A DNA stretch of 64,000 bases from Prorocentrum cordatum. Its lineage: Eukaryota > Sar > Dinophyceae > Prorocentrales > Prorocentraceae. The translations under genes were made by a program, and so were the position numbers. Position 1 is the first letter of the stretch, and every line of letters starts with the position of its first letter. Location: assembly GCA_963575745.1 (NCBI GenBank), contig CAUYUJ010011203.1, forward strand, positions 192,152-256,151, read 5' to 3'. Below are positions 25,431 through 35,606 of the stretch, in pieces. The notes beneath the pieces were generated by a model. The model was given only the letters and a program-made list of their open reading frames with translations, ran no database searches and had not been told where the DNA came from.

Positions 25431-25995
25431 CCTCCTCCTCCTCCTCCTCCTCCTCCTCCTCCTCCTCCTCCTCCTCCTCCTCCTCCTCCTCCTCCTCCCC
25501 CTCCTCCTCCTCCTCCTCCTCCTCATCCTCCTCCCTGACGGCGACGCCGAAGAGCGAGGATCGAGGTTGTTTGACTTGCTTGGCCCCTTCTTGGGGGCCT
25601 CTTCAAGCCACCAGGGAGGCCTCTGGGCGTCTCTCCTGGGGGGCGCCCCTGGGGGGGTGGCTCTGGAGGCGCGGAACACAGGAGGGGGAAGGTCAGACGC
25701 CTCGGGCGAGATGGAAATTCAAAGAACAAGAACCTCAAGCATGAGAGGTGGCGGCCTGTCCCCGGACCCGTCACCGGGCGCGCCCCGGTCAGAACTCCGA
25801 GGAGAGCCCGGCCGTGAGGCCAGGAAGCGCCCGGGAAGCTCGAGGCCCGGCGAGAGCGCCCGGTGTGGAACGAGCTGCGACGCCTAAGTCGCATGAGGGG
25901 CAGCGATAGGGGGGGACTCAAAGGGGAAAGCTGGCTCAACATCGAGCTGGAATCGGCGATAAAGAGCCGATAGATCGGCGATACGATCATCGTTT
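25431..25995. repeat. 2.3-kb tandem repeat, partial unit 3
   Basis: CCT tract (25431-25540) plus the first 455 bp of the unit. Homology ends after CGATACGATCATCGTTT at 25995. It lacks the G10 run present in units 1 and 2. Confidence 0.9.
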
Positions 25996-27649
25996 CAACA
26001 TGGGGCAAGACGAAGAAGGAACGAAGGGGCTTCTCTGGCCACGGCGAGCCTCGGGCCCCGCTGACCGATTGACCCCCCGTATGGGGAAGTATGGCGTTCC
26101 CCTCGGGCTTCGAGGGGTATATCCCCAACTGGGGTTGTAAAATGGTGGGGCTCGGGAGGGGGCTGGGGACAGGAGTCGTTGAAGCGATACTCAGCAGTGC
26201 GGCAGGCGGACGAGGCGCTCCCGCCCACCGCCCCCCCACCGCCCCCCGCTCGCCGACCGCGGGCCTCTGCGGCGGCGCCGGCCGCAGGCTGGGCGAGGCC
26301 GCCGGCCACGGCCTGCTCGGTCGCCGCCGCCGCCGCGGTCGCCGCCACCGTCCCCGTCGTCATGGTCCTGGTCGTCGCCGTCGCCGCCGCCATCGCCGTC
26401 GTCGTCGTCGTCGCCGTCATCGTCGTCGTCTTCGTCCTCGTCGTCGTCCTCGTCGTCATCCTCTTCGTCGTCCGCGTGGGCCGCAGAGGTCCAGCAACTC
26501 TCGCCAAGAGGGAAAGGGGTTTTGCAGGAAAGTGGTCCCCAAGTTTTGACGATCTGGGCCTCCCAGGACCCTCCTGGAGGTTTAAAATCCGGAAGTCCTC
26601 GAGCCTCGACGTTCGAACCTCCTCCCTCGCCCTCGTCGATGCGTCCGTCGTCACCGCCACCGCCGCCGCTGCCGCTGTCGTCGGCGTCGGCGTCGTCGTC
26701 GTGTCGTCGCTGGTGTCGTCGGTGTCGCTGCCGTCGCCGTCGTCGAGAGGGGAGGGGGGAGGAGGCGGAGCAGCGGGAGGCCGAAGACGGTTCAGCCGAG
26801 CCGTACCGTCCAAGACGGCCCCGAGACTTCTGACGGGCCCCAGCGGGCCACAGGGGGCCCTGAAGGAGGCAACCGCCAGGCCTCCAAGGTAGAGAAAGAA
26901 CAGGGAGAACGAGGCTGCGGACACCTGGGAGCCCACATTGGACGTCCGCGCCAAGCCACGCATATGCGTGTGTTCCCAGTCTGCGGGGCAGCCATCAGGT
27001 TACGAACGCTCGCGCAATGTGCTCTCCCAGAACCCTTCGTTTCGCCCCTGGGACGAAGAGATGGTGTTCAAAATTGGGAGGGTCTCGAGATACACAACAC
27101 GTCGTTTGGTCGGCTAAGAAGATCATCCACATACCGAATTCCTTCGCCGAGTTCACTGGCTCCTTGGCAGGCCAAACGACGCGATCTATAGATCTAGTCC
27201 CTCCGAAAGGTGCGCGCCAGATCAGGTAAGGCGCCGAGGCGGGATGTCTCTGAAGTTCAGTCTCCCTCCCCCCGCGCTTCGGCGCTGGTGCGGTGGAGGG
27301 GCAACCACCGCAGGCAGCCCAACAGGGGGGCTCTCAGACGCGAGGCGGGCAGGTGTGCATGCGTTGCTGCACGTGTGCAGGTGCGCACGAGTGCATCATT
27401 GCGTGAGTGTGTTGCGAACTGCAGCCACCGAGGCTCGAATCTGGAAGTCGCAAGAAACGTCTTAGACCCAGGCGGAAAAATTGTGTGATCACAGCTTGAG
27501 AGCTCTTGGGCATCATCGTGCCACCTGCAGTCTTCGAAATGTCTATGGGGTTCGATGATGACGCGGGTGCGCAGAGCGTCGAGGAGGCTGCCTGTGAGTG
27601 CGCTGCGGCCTTGTGCCTCTTTGTGCCGAGAAAGAACCAGCATGAACAA
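25996..27649. other. Unassigned sequence with CGTCGC tracts
   Basis: Two (GTC/GCC)n patches lie at about 26317-26470 and 26638-26740. Between and after them I see no recognisable gene. CAGGTAAG at 27224 is a good splice-donor match but no supported exon adjoins it. A short inverted pair CGTCGTTTGG/CCAAACGACG is at about 27103 and 27173. Confidence 0.45.
26037..26054 (+). repeat. Dispersed 20-mer, diverged copy
   Basis: GGCCACGGCGAGCCTCGG, preceded by GGAACGAAGGGGCTTCTCT. Full copies are at 21410, 23710, 41339 and 54874. Confidence 0.8.
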
Positions 27650-28790
27650 CCTCCCCCTCCTCCTCCTTCTCCTCCGCCTCCTCCTCCTCGTCTTCCTCCT
27701 TCTCCTATTATTCCTCCATGTCCTTTTCGCCTCCTCATCCTCCTACACCCCCAGATCTATGCGCCGAGGTCCGCAAGGACCCCCTCCCCTAGCACCTGGG
27801 GCGGCGCCAGAAGCGCTTGCCAAAGGAGCTCAGCGCTGGCCGTGAAATCCACGCAGACGTGAATACGTTGGCGTCGTGTCTTCTCTCTTCGAACGCTGCC
27901 TGTCTGGCGATAGGAGCATCCCTGTGTCTATTGGCGCGGGCCTCTGCGACCAAGTCTGCCGGGTGATGCGATGGTGACTCGAGGCACGGGGTGAGTCGGG
28001 CCAGTCGATCTTGTCCTCCTCATCATAATCCTGTTCCTCCTCCTAGATCCATGATCCCCCCTCTCCTCCACCTCCTCCTCCTCCTCCTCCTCCTCCTCCT
28101 CCTCCTCCTCCCCCTCCTCCTCCTCCTCCTCCCCCTCCTCCTCCTCCTCCTCCCCCTCCCCCTCCTCCTCCTCCTCCTCCTCCTCCTCCGCCTCCTCCCT
28201 CCCTCCTCAGTCCGTAATCCGAATCCCCCCACCCTCATTCCTGCTCATCCTCCTCCTGCTCCCTCTTCTCCTCATCCTGCTCCTCTTCCTCCTGCGCCTC
28301 CTGCTCCCCCTGCTCCTCATTATCCTCCTCTTTTCTGCGTTGGCCAGACTCTGAGCGACTGCTCGTAGCATCAACCTCCTCCTCCCCTCCTCATCCCCAT
28401 CTTATTCCTCTCTGGCTCACCCCTCCTCCTCTGAAGTCCTACTCACTTCCCCCGTCTCCCCACCCCCCCGCTGCTCCTCCTCCAGCCTTCTCCTCCTCGC
28501 TACCATATCATCATCATCCTCCTTGTACTCCTCCACCTCCTCCTCGTCCTCTCCTCCTCTCTCCTCCTCCTCCTCCTCCTCCTTCTCCTCCTCTCCTTCT
28601 CCTCCTCCTCCTCCTCCTCCTCCTCCTCCTCCTCCTCCTCCTCCTCCTCCTCCTCCCCTCCTCCTCCTCCTCCTCCTCCTCCTCCTCCTCTCACTCGTCC
28701 TTCTCCCCTTCCACATCCTCGTCTTCCTCCTCGTCCTCCTCCTCCTCCTCATCCTCCTCCTCCTCGTCTCCCTCCATCCCTTTTCCTTAA
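27650..28790. repeat. Long CCT-rich region
   Basis: Three blocks of (CCT)n (27650-27750, 28040-28350 and 28490-28780) joined by CT-rich sequence. Strong purine/pyrimidine strand asymmetry. The Leu, Pro and Ser runs (and Arg/Glu/Gly runs on the minus strand) are repeat translations. Confidence 0.85.
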
Positions 28791-29066
28791 ACAGAACCCC
28801 TCCCTGTCACACCCCCAGACATGTCTGTAGGACGGACCGGGCGTTTCGCCTGAGACGTGGGGCTTGGGCCGTCTTGGGCCGAAAATTGCCGAAATGTAAG
28901 ATTAGACCTGCTCGCCCAGACCTCGCCCATCCCCTGGAAACCCTCCCTAGAAGGCTTCGCCCCCAAAAACGTCATCACTCGTAACTCGTGTTTTCCGTTA
29001 CTTGGGCCGGCACGGAAACGGAAAGAGCGCTCCAGAACTTGCCCGAGACGGTTCATCAAACCCTTC

Positions 29067-29275
29067 GCTCTTGAGAGCCTCGGTGTGAAGAGCTTGTTAC
29101 CCCACCGCTCTCTGTTGGGAGCACTGGTTTTCAAAGACTTTTACGTTGCCGCTCGCTCTTGACAGCCTTACTATTCAAAGTGTTTTACGTCACCGAGCTC
29201 TGGGAAACTGTGGTGTTCAGAGCTTGTTACGTCGCCGTTCGCTGGGAGCCGTGGTGTTACTTGGCGGCTCTGGGG
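29067..29275. repeat. Degenerate 38-46-bp tandem repeat
   Basis: About five copies of a unit with CGCTC...GGGAGCC-TGGTGTTCARAGCTT-TTACGTCRCC start near 29067, 29105, 29151, 29194 and 29237. Related copies lie at 31394-31460 and 31850-31915, where the array is interrupted by the CACCACCACC modules. Confidence 0.75.
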
Positions 29276-29279
29276 CGTT

Positions 29280-29869
29280 TTGTAGGTTTTTTTTGAGGAC
29301 TTTGGAGGCCCTTGTAGGCCCTCTTTGGGCCCTTTTGGGCCGTCTTGGGGCGTCTTGGAGGCTTTTGGCTGTCTCGGGGCTCTCTCGGGGGCTTCTTGGG
29401 GCCCTCCTGGGAGCCTCTTTGGGCCCTCTTGAGGTTCTCTTGTGGACGTCTTGGGGCCCTCTTGGGCCGGTTTGGGGTCCTATGGGCCCGTCTGCGGGCC
29501 CTCTTGGACAACTGTCGGACAATGTTGGGGGCCTCGTGGGCCGTCGGGGGACAATGTGGAGCCGCTCGGGCTGGTTTGGGCCGTTCTCGGCCTGAACTGG
29601 CGAGGGCAACACAAACTATCAAAAACCAACGACACATCAACGATTGTTGCCTCTGTGGGCCTCTTGGGAAGCCTCTTGAAAGCCTCTCGGGGTGTCTCGG
29701 AGCCGTCGTGAGCCGTCTTGGACGCTTTCGGCCGTCTTGGAGCTTTCCTTGGAGCCGCTTGGGGTCATCTTGGGAGCCTCTCTGGGCCCTCTCGGGGCTC
29801 TCTCGGGGCCCTCTCATTGTCCTCTTGGGCCGTTTCGGGGCTCTCTGGGGCCGCGCTGGGGCCCGTGAG
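29280..29869. repeat. CAAGA-GGCC repeat, inverted orientation
   Basis: GGCCGTCTTGG and GGGCCCTCTTGG variants repeat with a 10-15-bp period. This is the reverse complement of the motif in 5476-7135, so the family occurs on both strands. Confidence 0.75.
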
Positions 29870-30159
29870 CCGCCTCATTTGGAGAAATACGAGGGGGCGG
29901 ATCATGGTGGCCGCCCAGGAGGCGCTTCACTCGAAAACATACGAGGAACATGGCCACTTGACATTTCCCCCTCCGCTTCGCACCACCAAAACGTCATCGC
30001 TCGTACCTCTACCTTTCCGTCGGGGTCCTGTTAGGACCCAATCGAAACGGCCCAAAAGAGACCCGCCAAGGCGCTCCCAGAGGGCCCCGAGAGGGCCCCC
30101 CGCCCCCCCAGAAAGCTCGGAGGCGCCCCCCCGACGGAAGGCCTCGGCGAGCCGTTTTC

Positions 30160-30310
30160 GGGCCTCCGGACCGGGGTCCGGACGTGGGGCCGAGGTCTGG
30201 ACCTGAGGTCTGGACCTGGGGCCCGGACATGAGGTCCCGACCTGCATGAGGTGAAGACCTGAAGTCCGGACCTGAGGTCCGGACCTGGACTTCTGACACC
30301 CATGCCCCTC
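30160..30310. repeat. GGTCCGGACCTG repeat
   Basis: Degenerate 12-bp units. The core GGTCCGGACC is a perfect palindrome. Confidence 0.8.
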
Positions 30311-30639
30311 CAGAAAGCGGAACCTGGACCCCACGCGGCTCGATCGATGCTCGGCGACCTGGCCTCTGGGCCCCCAAGACCCCTCGGCCCCAGGACCCCA
30401 TCGGCCCGCGCGGCCCGACGACGACGGCGGCGGCCGGGCGGTATGGGCCATGCGGCGGCGGCCGACGCCGACGACAACGGCGGCGGCGAGGCAGCGAAGC
30501 ACCTTGGCGCATGACGCCGTCGGGGAAGGCGCCGTCGGCGATCACGCAGTCGGGACGCTGTCGTCGTCGCCGTCATCGCTCCTCCTCCTCCCCCTGCTCG
30601 ATCCGCGGCCGCAACACGCAACACCTGTAACGTACTGCG
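30311..30639. other. Unassigned sequence
   Basis: Includes a GC-rich stretch with GGCGGC motifs around 30425-30490. No gene recognised. Confidence 0.45.
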
Positions 30640-30792
30640 CGCCAACCTTTCGATCACCCGAACCGGACCGACCCAAACCGAACCGTCCCGAAGCAAAACC
30701 GAACCGGCTCAAACCGAACTGGCGCCGAACCTGAACTGCTACAACCGAACCGGCCCGCTGCTGAACCGACCCGAACCGGCCCGAACCGGCCG
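30640..30792. repeat. ACCGAACCGG repeat
   Basis: Variants of CCGAACCGG(A/C)CC repeated every 8-12 bp. Confidence 0.8.
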
Positions 30793-30794
30793 CA

Positions 30795-31218
30795 TGCTGC
30801 TTATAGCCTTACAGCCCTATAGCCCCATATAGCCCAATAGCCCCATAGCCCTATAGCCCCATATAGCCCCATATAGCCCCATATAGCCCTACAACCCTAT
30901 AGCCCTATGGCCCCATAGCCCTATGGCCCTATAGCCCTATAGCCCCATAGCCCTAAGGCCCTATAGCCTTGAAGCCCTATAGCCCTATAGCGCTATAGCC
31001 TCATAGCCCTAAGCCCTATTGCCCTATAGTCCTATAGCCCCAGACCGCCCCAAAGCCCTATTTCCCTACAGCCCTATAGTCCTATGGCCATATTCCCCTT
31101 TAGCCATTTAGCCTTATAGACCTATAGCCCTATGGCCTTGTATTCCTATAGCCTCATAGCCCTGTAGCCATAGCCCCATCGCCCTATAGCCCAAAAGTTC
31201 CATAGCCCTGCAGCCCTA
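30795..31218. repeat. CCCTATAGC minisatellite
   Basis: About 40 degenerate copies of CCCTATAGC or CCCATAGC, period 8-10 bp. Lower GC than its neighbours. Confidence 0.9.
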
Positions 31219-31242
31219 AAAAGATTGTAGTTGGTTTTCTCT

Positions 31243-31380
31243 GTGTACACCACCACCGTGCAAAGCCAGGGCCATCCTTGCCCTGGCATGGTGTATACGC
31301 CCTCCTGGCCGAGGCCAAGAGGGTCTATACACCATCCTAGGGCCCAGAATGGCCCTGGCCTGACGCGGTGGTGGTGTATA
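31243..31380. repeat. 138-bp imperfect palindrome, module 1
   Basis: Arms start GTGTACACCACCACCG and end CGGTGGTGGTGTATA. Inner arms also pair: AGCCAGGGCCATCC with GAATGGCCCTGGCC, and CATGGTGTATACGCCCTC with GAGGGTCTATACACCATC. Almost the whole module can fold into one long hairpin with a small loop near 31307. Candidate foldback element or small-RNA precursor. Confidence 0.8.
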
Positions 31381-31467
31381 GATGCCTTCTTCGGATTTTA
31401 CGTTGCCGCTCGCTCTTGACAGCCTTGGTATTCAGAGCTTTTTACGTCACCGCTGCGAGGCCAATTT

Positions 31468-31637
31468 GTATACACCACCACCGTCCGCAAAAGTAATTTA
31501 CGCAAAAAGGGTTAGGGGCAGGGTCATGCCAGACGACGCTGCGACGCCACGGCGAAAATGAGCGCGGCGCAGCTCGCAGGCGCCGTGGCATGGAGAGTTC
31601 CTGAAGCAGAAAAAGCACTTCTTGGTGGTGGTGTATA
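31468..31637. repeat. CACCACCACC inverted-repeat module 2
   Basis: 170 bp bounded by GTATACACCACCACCG and the near complement GGTGGTGGTGTATA. Inside, CGCCACGGCG and CGCCGTGGC pair as a second stem. Confidence 0.75.
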
Positions 31638-31666
31638 AAAATCGCTCCCCATGGTAACCAAAATTA

Positions 31667-31836
31667 TATACACCACCACCGCGCGTGCTTTGATGAATTC
31701 TGTTTCGGCCCTTAAAGAGAGGGGGCAGCCCGGTTGTCGTTGGCGGCGTGAGGGGGACTGCGGGCTTTTCACCAGAGCAAAACTGCACCAAATCGCATCG
31801 TAGATTATTCTCGATCTTGGTGGTGGTAGTCATATA
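31667..31836. repeat. CACCACCACC inverted-repeat module 3
   Basis: 170 bp bounded by TATACACCACCACCG and GGTGGTGGTAGTCATATA. Same terminal sequence as modules 1 and 2 but unrelated interior. Confidence 0.7.
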
Positions 31837-31929
31837 CTGTGCTCGAAACCGCGCTCTAGGAAGCCGTGGTGTTAAGAGCTTAGTACGTCACCGCTCGCCG
31901 GGAGCCGTGGTGTTACTTGGCGTATCTGG

Positions 31930-32190
31930 GGTTTCTTGGGGATCTTTTCGGAGCCGAGCCATTTGGGACCCTCCTGGGCCGACCTGGGGCCAGCTAAGTC
32001 GCCACACCAAAACGGCCCAGTCCCTATAACCCTTTTGAGCCGTCTTGGACGGCTGTGGCCGTCGTGGAGCTTTCCTTGGGGCCTTTTGGGGCCCCGTTGG
32101 GAGCCTCGTGAGGCCCACTTGGGGCTATCTTGGGGTCCTCGCGGGGTCCTTGTGGGCCGTGTGGAGTCCTCTTGGGCCGTCTCGGGGCCA
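31930..32190. repeat. CAAGA-GGCC repeat, inverted orientation, second block
   Basis: GGGGCCTTTTGGGG and GGCCGTCTTGG variants, like 29280-29869. Confidence 0.65.
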
Positions 32191-32739
32191 GCCCATTCCC
32201 CACATCCAAGCAGCCCAAACCCTACCCGTCCCCCCCCCTCTCTTCAAAACCGACCCTGGGCATTCGGGCGCACAGATTCGGCCAAAAAAGTCGAACCCCA
32301 AGGGCCACTAGCAGGCTGGACGCCAACCTGGAGTCTGGGGGGAAGGGTGCGGCGAACACGCGGTCGAAAAAGAAGGCGCTCTACTTCTTGTCCCCCGAGT
32401 GTCCTTCCCCCCCCCGCTCCGCCACCAGCGGACGGCCAACCGCCGCCCGCCCCCCCCCCCCCGGCCGCGCGGCGGCGGGCGGGGCCTGCAGGGAGACGCG
32501 GCCCAGCGGCGGGGACCCGGAGCCCCCTGGTCGGGTGAGCAGCGCCGCTCGTGCGAGGCGGGTGCTCGTCGTCTCCTCCCGCCTCCGCCGCCCCCGCCGC
32601 CACCGCCGTCGTCGTCGTCGTCGTCGTTGTCGTCGTCGTCGTTGCCGCGGTCGTGTCTGCCTGGCGCTGCAACGTTTCACGGCAGCGCCATTTGCAGAGA
32701 ATCGTGCCACGCCTTCGCCGCTGCACCTCTGACGTGCAC
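32191..32739. other. Unassigned sequence with CGT tract
   Basis: GC-rich sequence with a (GTC)n patch at about 32605-32650. No gene recognised. Confidence 0.45.
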
Positions 32740-32811
32740 GGCTCTCGCTCTCTCTCTCTCTCTCTTTCTCTTTCTTGCTCGTTCTCTCTTTCTCTCTCAC
32801 ATGTGATATCG

Positions 32812-32864
<53 letters not shown>

Positions 32865-32880
32865 CCTCTCTCTCTCTCGA
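32740..32880. repeat. CT microsatellite
   Basis: (TC)n with occasional T or A interruptions. Confidence 0.95.
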
Positions 32881-32924
32881 CCGCATGGAGGATCGATATT
32901 CGGAAACTCCGCAGGTGGATATGG

Positions 32925-33103
32925 ATACAGCCCAACCCAGGCCAGAAAAACATCCCTCAAAAGCATGAGACCCTCCCTCAGCCAAAACAAACAGCACAAG
33001 AGTACCCTCCCGAGGATGCAGAGGAGCGTCCAACAAACACGATTAACGCGAGGGTACCCTCCCCGAACCGACCTCTCGATCTTATACGTCGGTCCAACTG
33101 TAC
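32925..33103. repeat. Dispersed repeat D, copy 4
   Basis: CCCAGGCCAGAAAAACATCC, AAGCATGAGACCCTCCC, GAGGATGCA and CCTCCCCGAACCGACCTC occur in the same order as in copies at 13280, 21727 and 24027. Confidence 0.75.
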
Positions 33104-33303
33104 CGAGGGCCCGAGAAGAACCAGGTCATAGGGGGAACACCATCCTGAATCGACGATACATCGCCAATGGCTCGGCGATGGGCCCCCGATTGCGACATCG
33201 TACGCTCCTTGGCGGGATGGACTGTCGCGCACCTATCGGCCATGAGTGGCCGTTTGGGGATCGATGCTGCCCCCTCTGAGCCAATGACCCCTACCGTTTC
33301 CCT

Positions 33304-33824
33304 TGCTCCCTCCTCCTCCATCCTCCCTCCTCGCTCCTCCCCGCTCCTCCTCCTCCTCCTCCTCCTCCTCCTCCCTCCTCCTCCTCCTCCTCCTCCTCCT
33401 CCTCCTCCTCCTCCTCCTCCTCCTCCTCCTCCTCCTCCTCCTCCTCCCCTCCTCCTCCTCCTCCTCCCTCCTCCTCCTCCTCCTCCTCCTCCTCCTCCTC
33501 CTCCTCCTCCTCCTCTCCTCCCTCCTCCTCCTCCTCCTCCTCCTCCTCCTCCTCCTCCTCCTCCTCCTCCTCCTCCTCCTCCTCCTCCTCCTCCTCCTCC
33601 TCCTCCTCCTCCTCCTCCCCTCCTCCTCCTCCTCCTCCTCCTCCTCCTCCTCCTCCTCCTCCGCCTCCCTCCTCCTCCTCCCCTCCTCCTCCTCCTCCTC
33701 CTCCTCCTCTCCTCCTCCACCTCCGCCTCCGCCTCCTCCCCCTCCTTCATCCTCCCCCTCCTCCTACTGTTACTCCTCCTCCTCCTCCTCCTCCTACTCC
33801 CCCTCCTCCTCCTCCTCCGCCTCC
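33304..33824. repeat. CCT microsatellite, left of LTR element
   Basis: Long (CCT)n with sparse interruptions. It is continued by the tract at 41095-41205, so the LTR element appears to have landed inside one microsatellite. Confidence 0.95.
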
Positions 33825-34027
33825 TGCAGATTCTAAACCTCAGAATCGTTCAAAATACAAGTACGTCCTAGTACTTCTCCCTCTCGCAATTCTCCTGACC
33901 GATCTTCCCCTGGAGCCTGCTCGTTTATCTATTGCGCGGCCCCGCGCGCAACCTCGCAAGCTCGAACCAGATTGGTCTATGGACGGGCCGAGGCAACAAC
34001 AGGCAAGAAACAGCACTGCGATTCACA
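33825..34027 (-). repeat. 3' LTR of Copia element
   Basis: 203 bp with TG...CA ends, identical to 40892-41094 except A/G at 33996. It is the 3' LTR because the element reads leftward. No clear polypurine tract lies on its inner side; the inner sequence is AT-rich (TAAAAATAATTG). Confidence 0.92.
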
Positions 34028-34109
34028 CGCACTAAAAATAATTGTTGCCTGTATTGCCTCGGCCTCTCGCACGTCTCGTGAGACTGCCTGCCGGGCTCAG
34101 GCGACCTCC

Positions 34110-34800
34110 TCAGCCGGAAGTGGTCGGGCGTGCGCGCCTCGCGTGCGCCTTCTGCTCACCGTCGGAGGAGTCCTGGCGCTCCGCCTCCAAGGCCGTCATC
34201 TCGACTCCGAAGCTGGTCTTCATCACCCGCAGCAGCGCATCGCGCTGATCGGGGTAGTTGGACATCCGCTCGATGACCGCCAACGCTGTGGTCGAGAGCG
34301 CCTCCTGGTACGCCGGATCCTCCTTCAATAAGTCTGGCATCTCGACCTTGATGAATCCGGCATCCTCCCTCGGCTCCTCCTTCTTGATTGAACTGCCCGC
34401 CTCTGTGCCCTTACCCTCGTCCTCATACGGGGGAAAGCGCATGACCTTAGTCAGATGCTCGCTCCTAGTCGGCATCTCCATCTTGCAGGACGGGTTTTGG
34501 ACAGCAGCCTCGAAATAGCTCCTCTCCAACTCGCTCACCTGGCGGATCATCGAGTCCTCGATGGCAGCTCCGGTGAGCACCTGGACGTAGTTCGTGTTGT
34601 TGAGGTATATCAGGGTCACTCTCATGTGTCGACTCGCCTTCAGGCCCGTGTCTAGGACTCCAGCTGGCACCTTCACTGTCATCTTACGCTCGGCCGCTAC
34701 GCAACCGACGCTGTTCGGGTAGCTGGTCTCTGCATCCGTGAGGCTCTGGAGGAAGCTTCGCACCGTGTGGGGTTCCCCGCGCGCTGTAAAGCCTACCATG
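34110..34800 (-). CDS. Extra ORF between RNase H and 3' LTR
   Basis: About 230 residues downstream of RNase H in the element's transcription direction; the frame stays open upstream to 35093. It reads FLQSLTDAETSYPNS, then a Val/Leu-rich part with VKVPAGVLDTG and RVTLIYLNNTNYVQVL, then an acidic and Lys-rich part and a helical C-terminus (ALAVIERMSNYPDQRDALLRV). No signal peptide, membrane span or zinc finger is seen, so it is not obviously an envelope. I do not recognise the family. Its position is unusual because Copia elements normally end with RNase H. Confidence 0.5.
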
Positions 34801-35233
34801 TGAGCCACCACTGCACAGGCGACCGAGGGCGTGGGAGTCGGCAGTCGGTCGCTTGACGAGACCTCTCTGCGGAGTCGGCGACGCTCTCTCTCTCTGCTGC
34901 TGCTGCTCGTAGAGAACTTGACTCGTCCGCAAGCTGATACACTCCAGATCGGACGCATACTCTCAGTAGGTCGTGGGCCTCGGCCTTTTCCTTGGCGAGG
35001 GCGTCGGCTACCATCAAGGACGTGGGGCCCCACCTCAGAGTGCCTCCAAATCTCTGAAGGGCTTGTCGGGCAATCATGAGCTCCACAGCACATCGTCGTT
35101 CCTCAAGAGCCCCGGGGGAACCTATCTTATCGATATGGTCATAAGCCGATTTTGCATTCATAATCGCAACAGCCTCGAAAGGTTTCAAGAACTCACACCT
35201 CGTCTCCAGACTGTGGAAACATACACCCCGCAA
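34793..35233 (-). pseudogene. Copia RNase H, C-terminal part
   Basis: Contains AIMNAKSAYDHIDKIGSP, ERRCAVELMIARQAL, RWGPTSLMVADALAKEKAE and SGVYQLADE, all in the order found in Copia RNase H. The first motif normally has Asp (DAKS or DCKS) where Asn is read here, so a catalytic position is lost. A frame change near 35215-35230 separates it from the N-terminal half. Confidence 0.85.
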
Positions 35234-35606
35234 AGAAACACATTACCCATTCCAGATGCCCCAGACCGTCGGCCAGTGCAGAGGCCTCTCCACCCAGAGA
35301 CGATCGCATTGCCCGTTTGAGTCGGTAGCTCCGCCAGATCATAGGATTCCATGGTGATACCTCCCCCCGTTGCATACCCGGTGTCGTCACACTCAGCACA
35401 AATACCCCTTGGGTCTTCCTGAGACCATCGTTTTCACCCCTGGCAAAGTCGGCATGGATCATCATCCTGAGGTCCTCGAGTGGGATCGCAAAATACCGTA
35501 TCGTAAGATCCTTATGTTGACGAGCACGGCGCACGAGCATGTTGGCATCTTTATCTCCTTCACCGTCGGATTCGGCAACAGCTGCTGGTTCTTGCTCACC
35601 TGGCAA
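35193..35606 (-). pseudogene. Copia RNase H, N-terminal part
   Basis: RARQHKDLTIRYFAIP (end of the RT connection), then MMIHADFARGEN (first RNase H Asp), TQGVFVLSV and PMIWRSYRLKRAMRSSLGGEASAL (the SSL..EA catalytic Glu). These match the Copia family. The frame differs from the RT fragment, with the break near 35540-35560. Confidence 0.85.

Noticed and set aside
27220-27232. Splice donor CAGGTAAG marking an exon end
   Set aside because: No protein-like frame ends there, and such an 8-mer is expected by chance in 64 kb.
30795-31218. CRISPR-like array of short repeats
   Set aside because: Units are contiguous and degenerate with no spacers of constant length, and the DNA is eukaryotic. The same applies to 60249-61045.
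33082-33871. Poly-Gly/Arg and poly-Leu/Pro proteins
   Set aside because: Direct translations of the CCT microsatellite.
34028-34060. Polypurine tract of the Copia element
   Set aside because: The inner side of the 3' LTR is AT-rich and mixed. No purine run of 8 or more touches the LTR.
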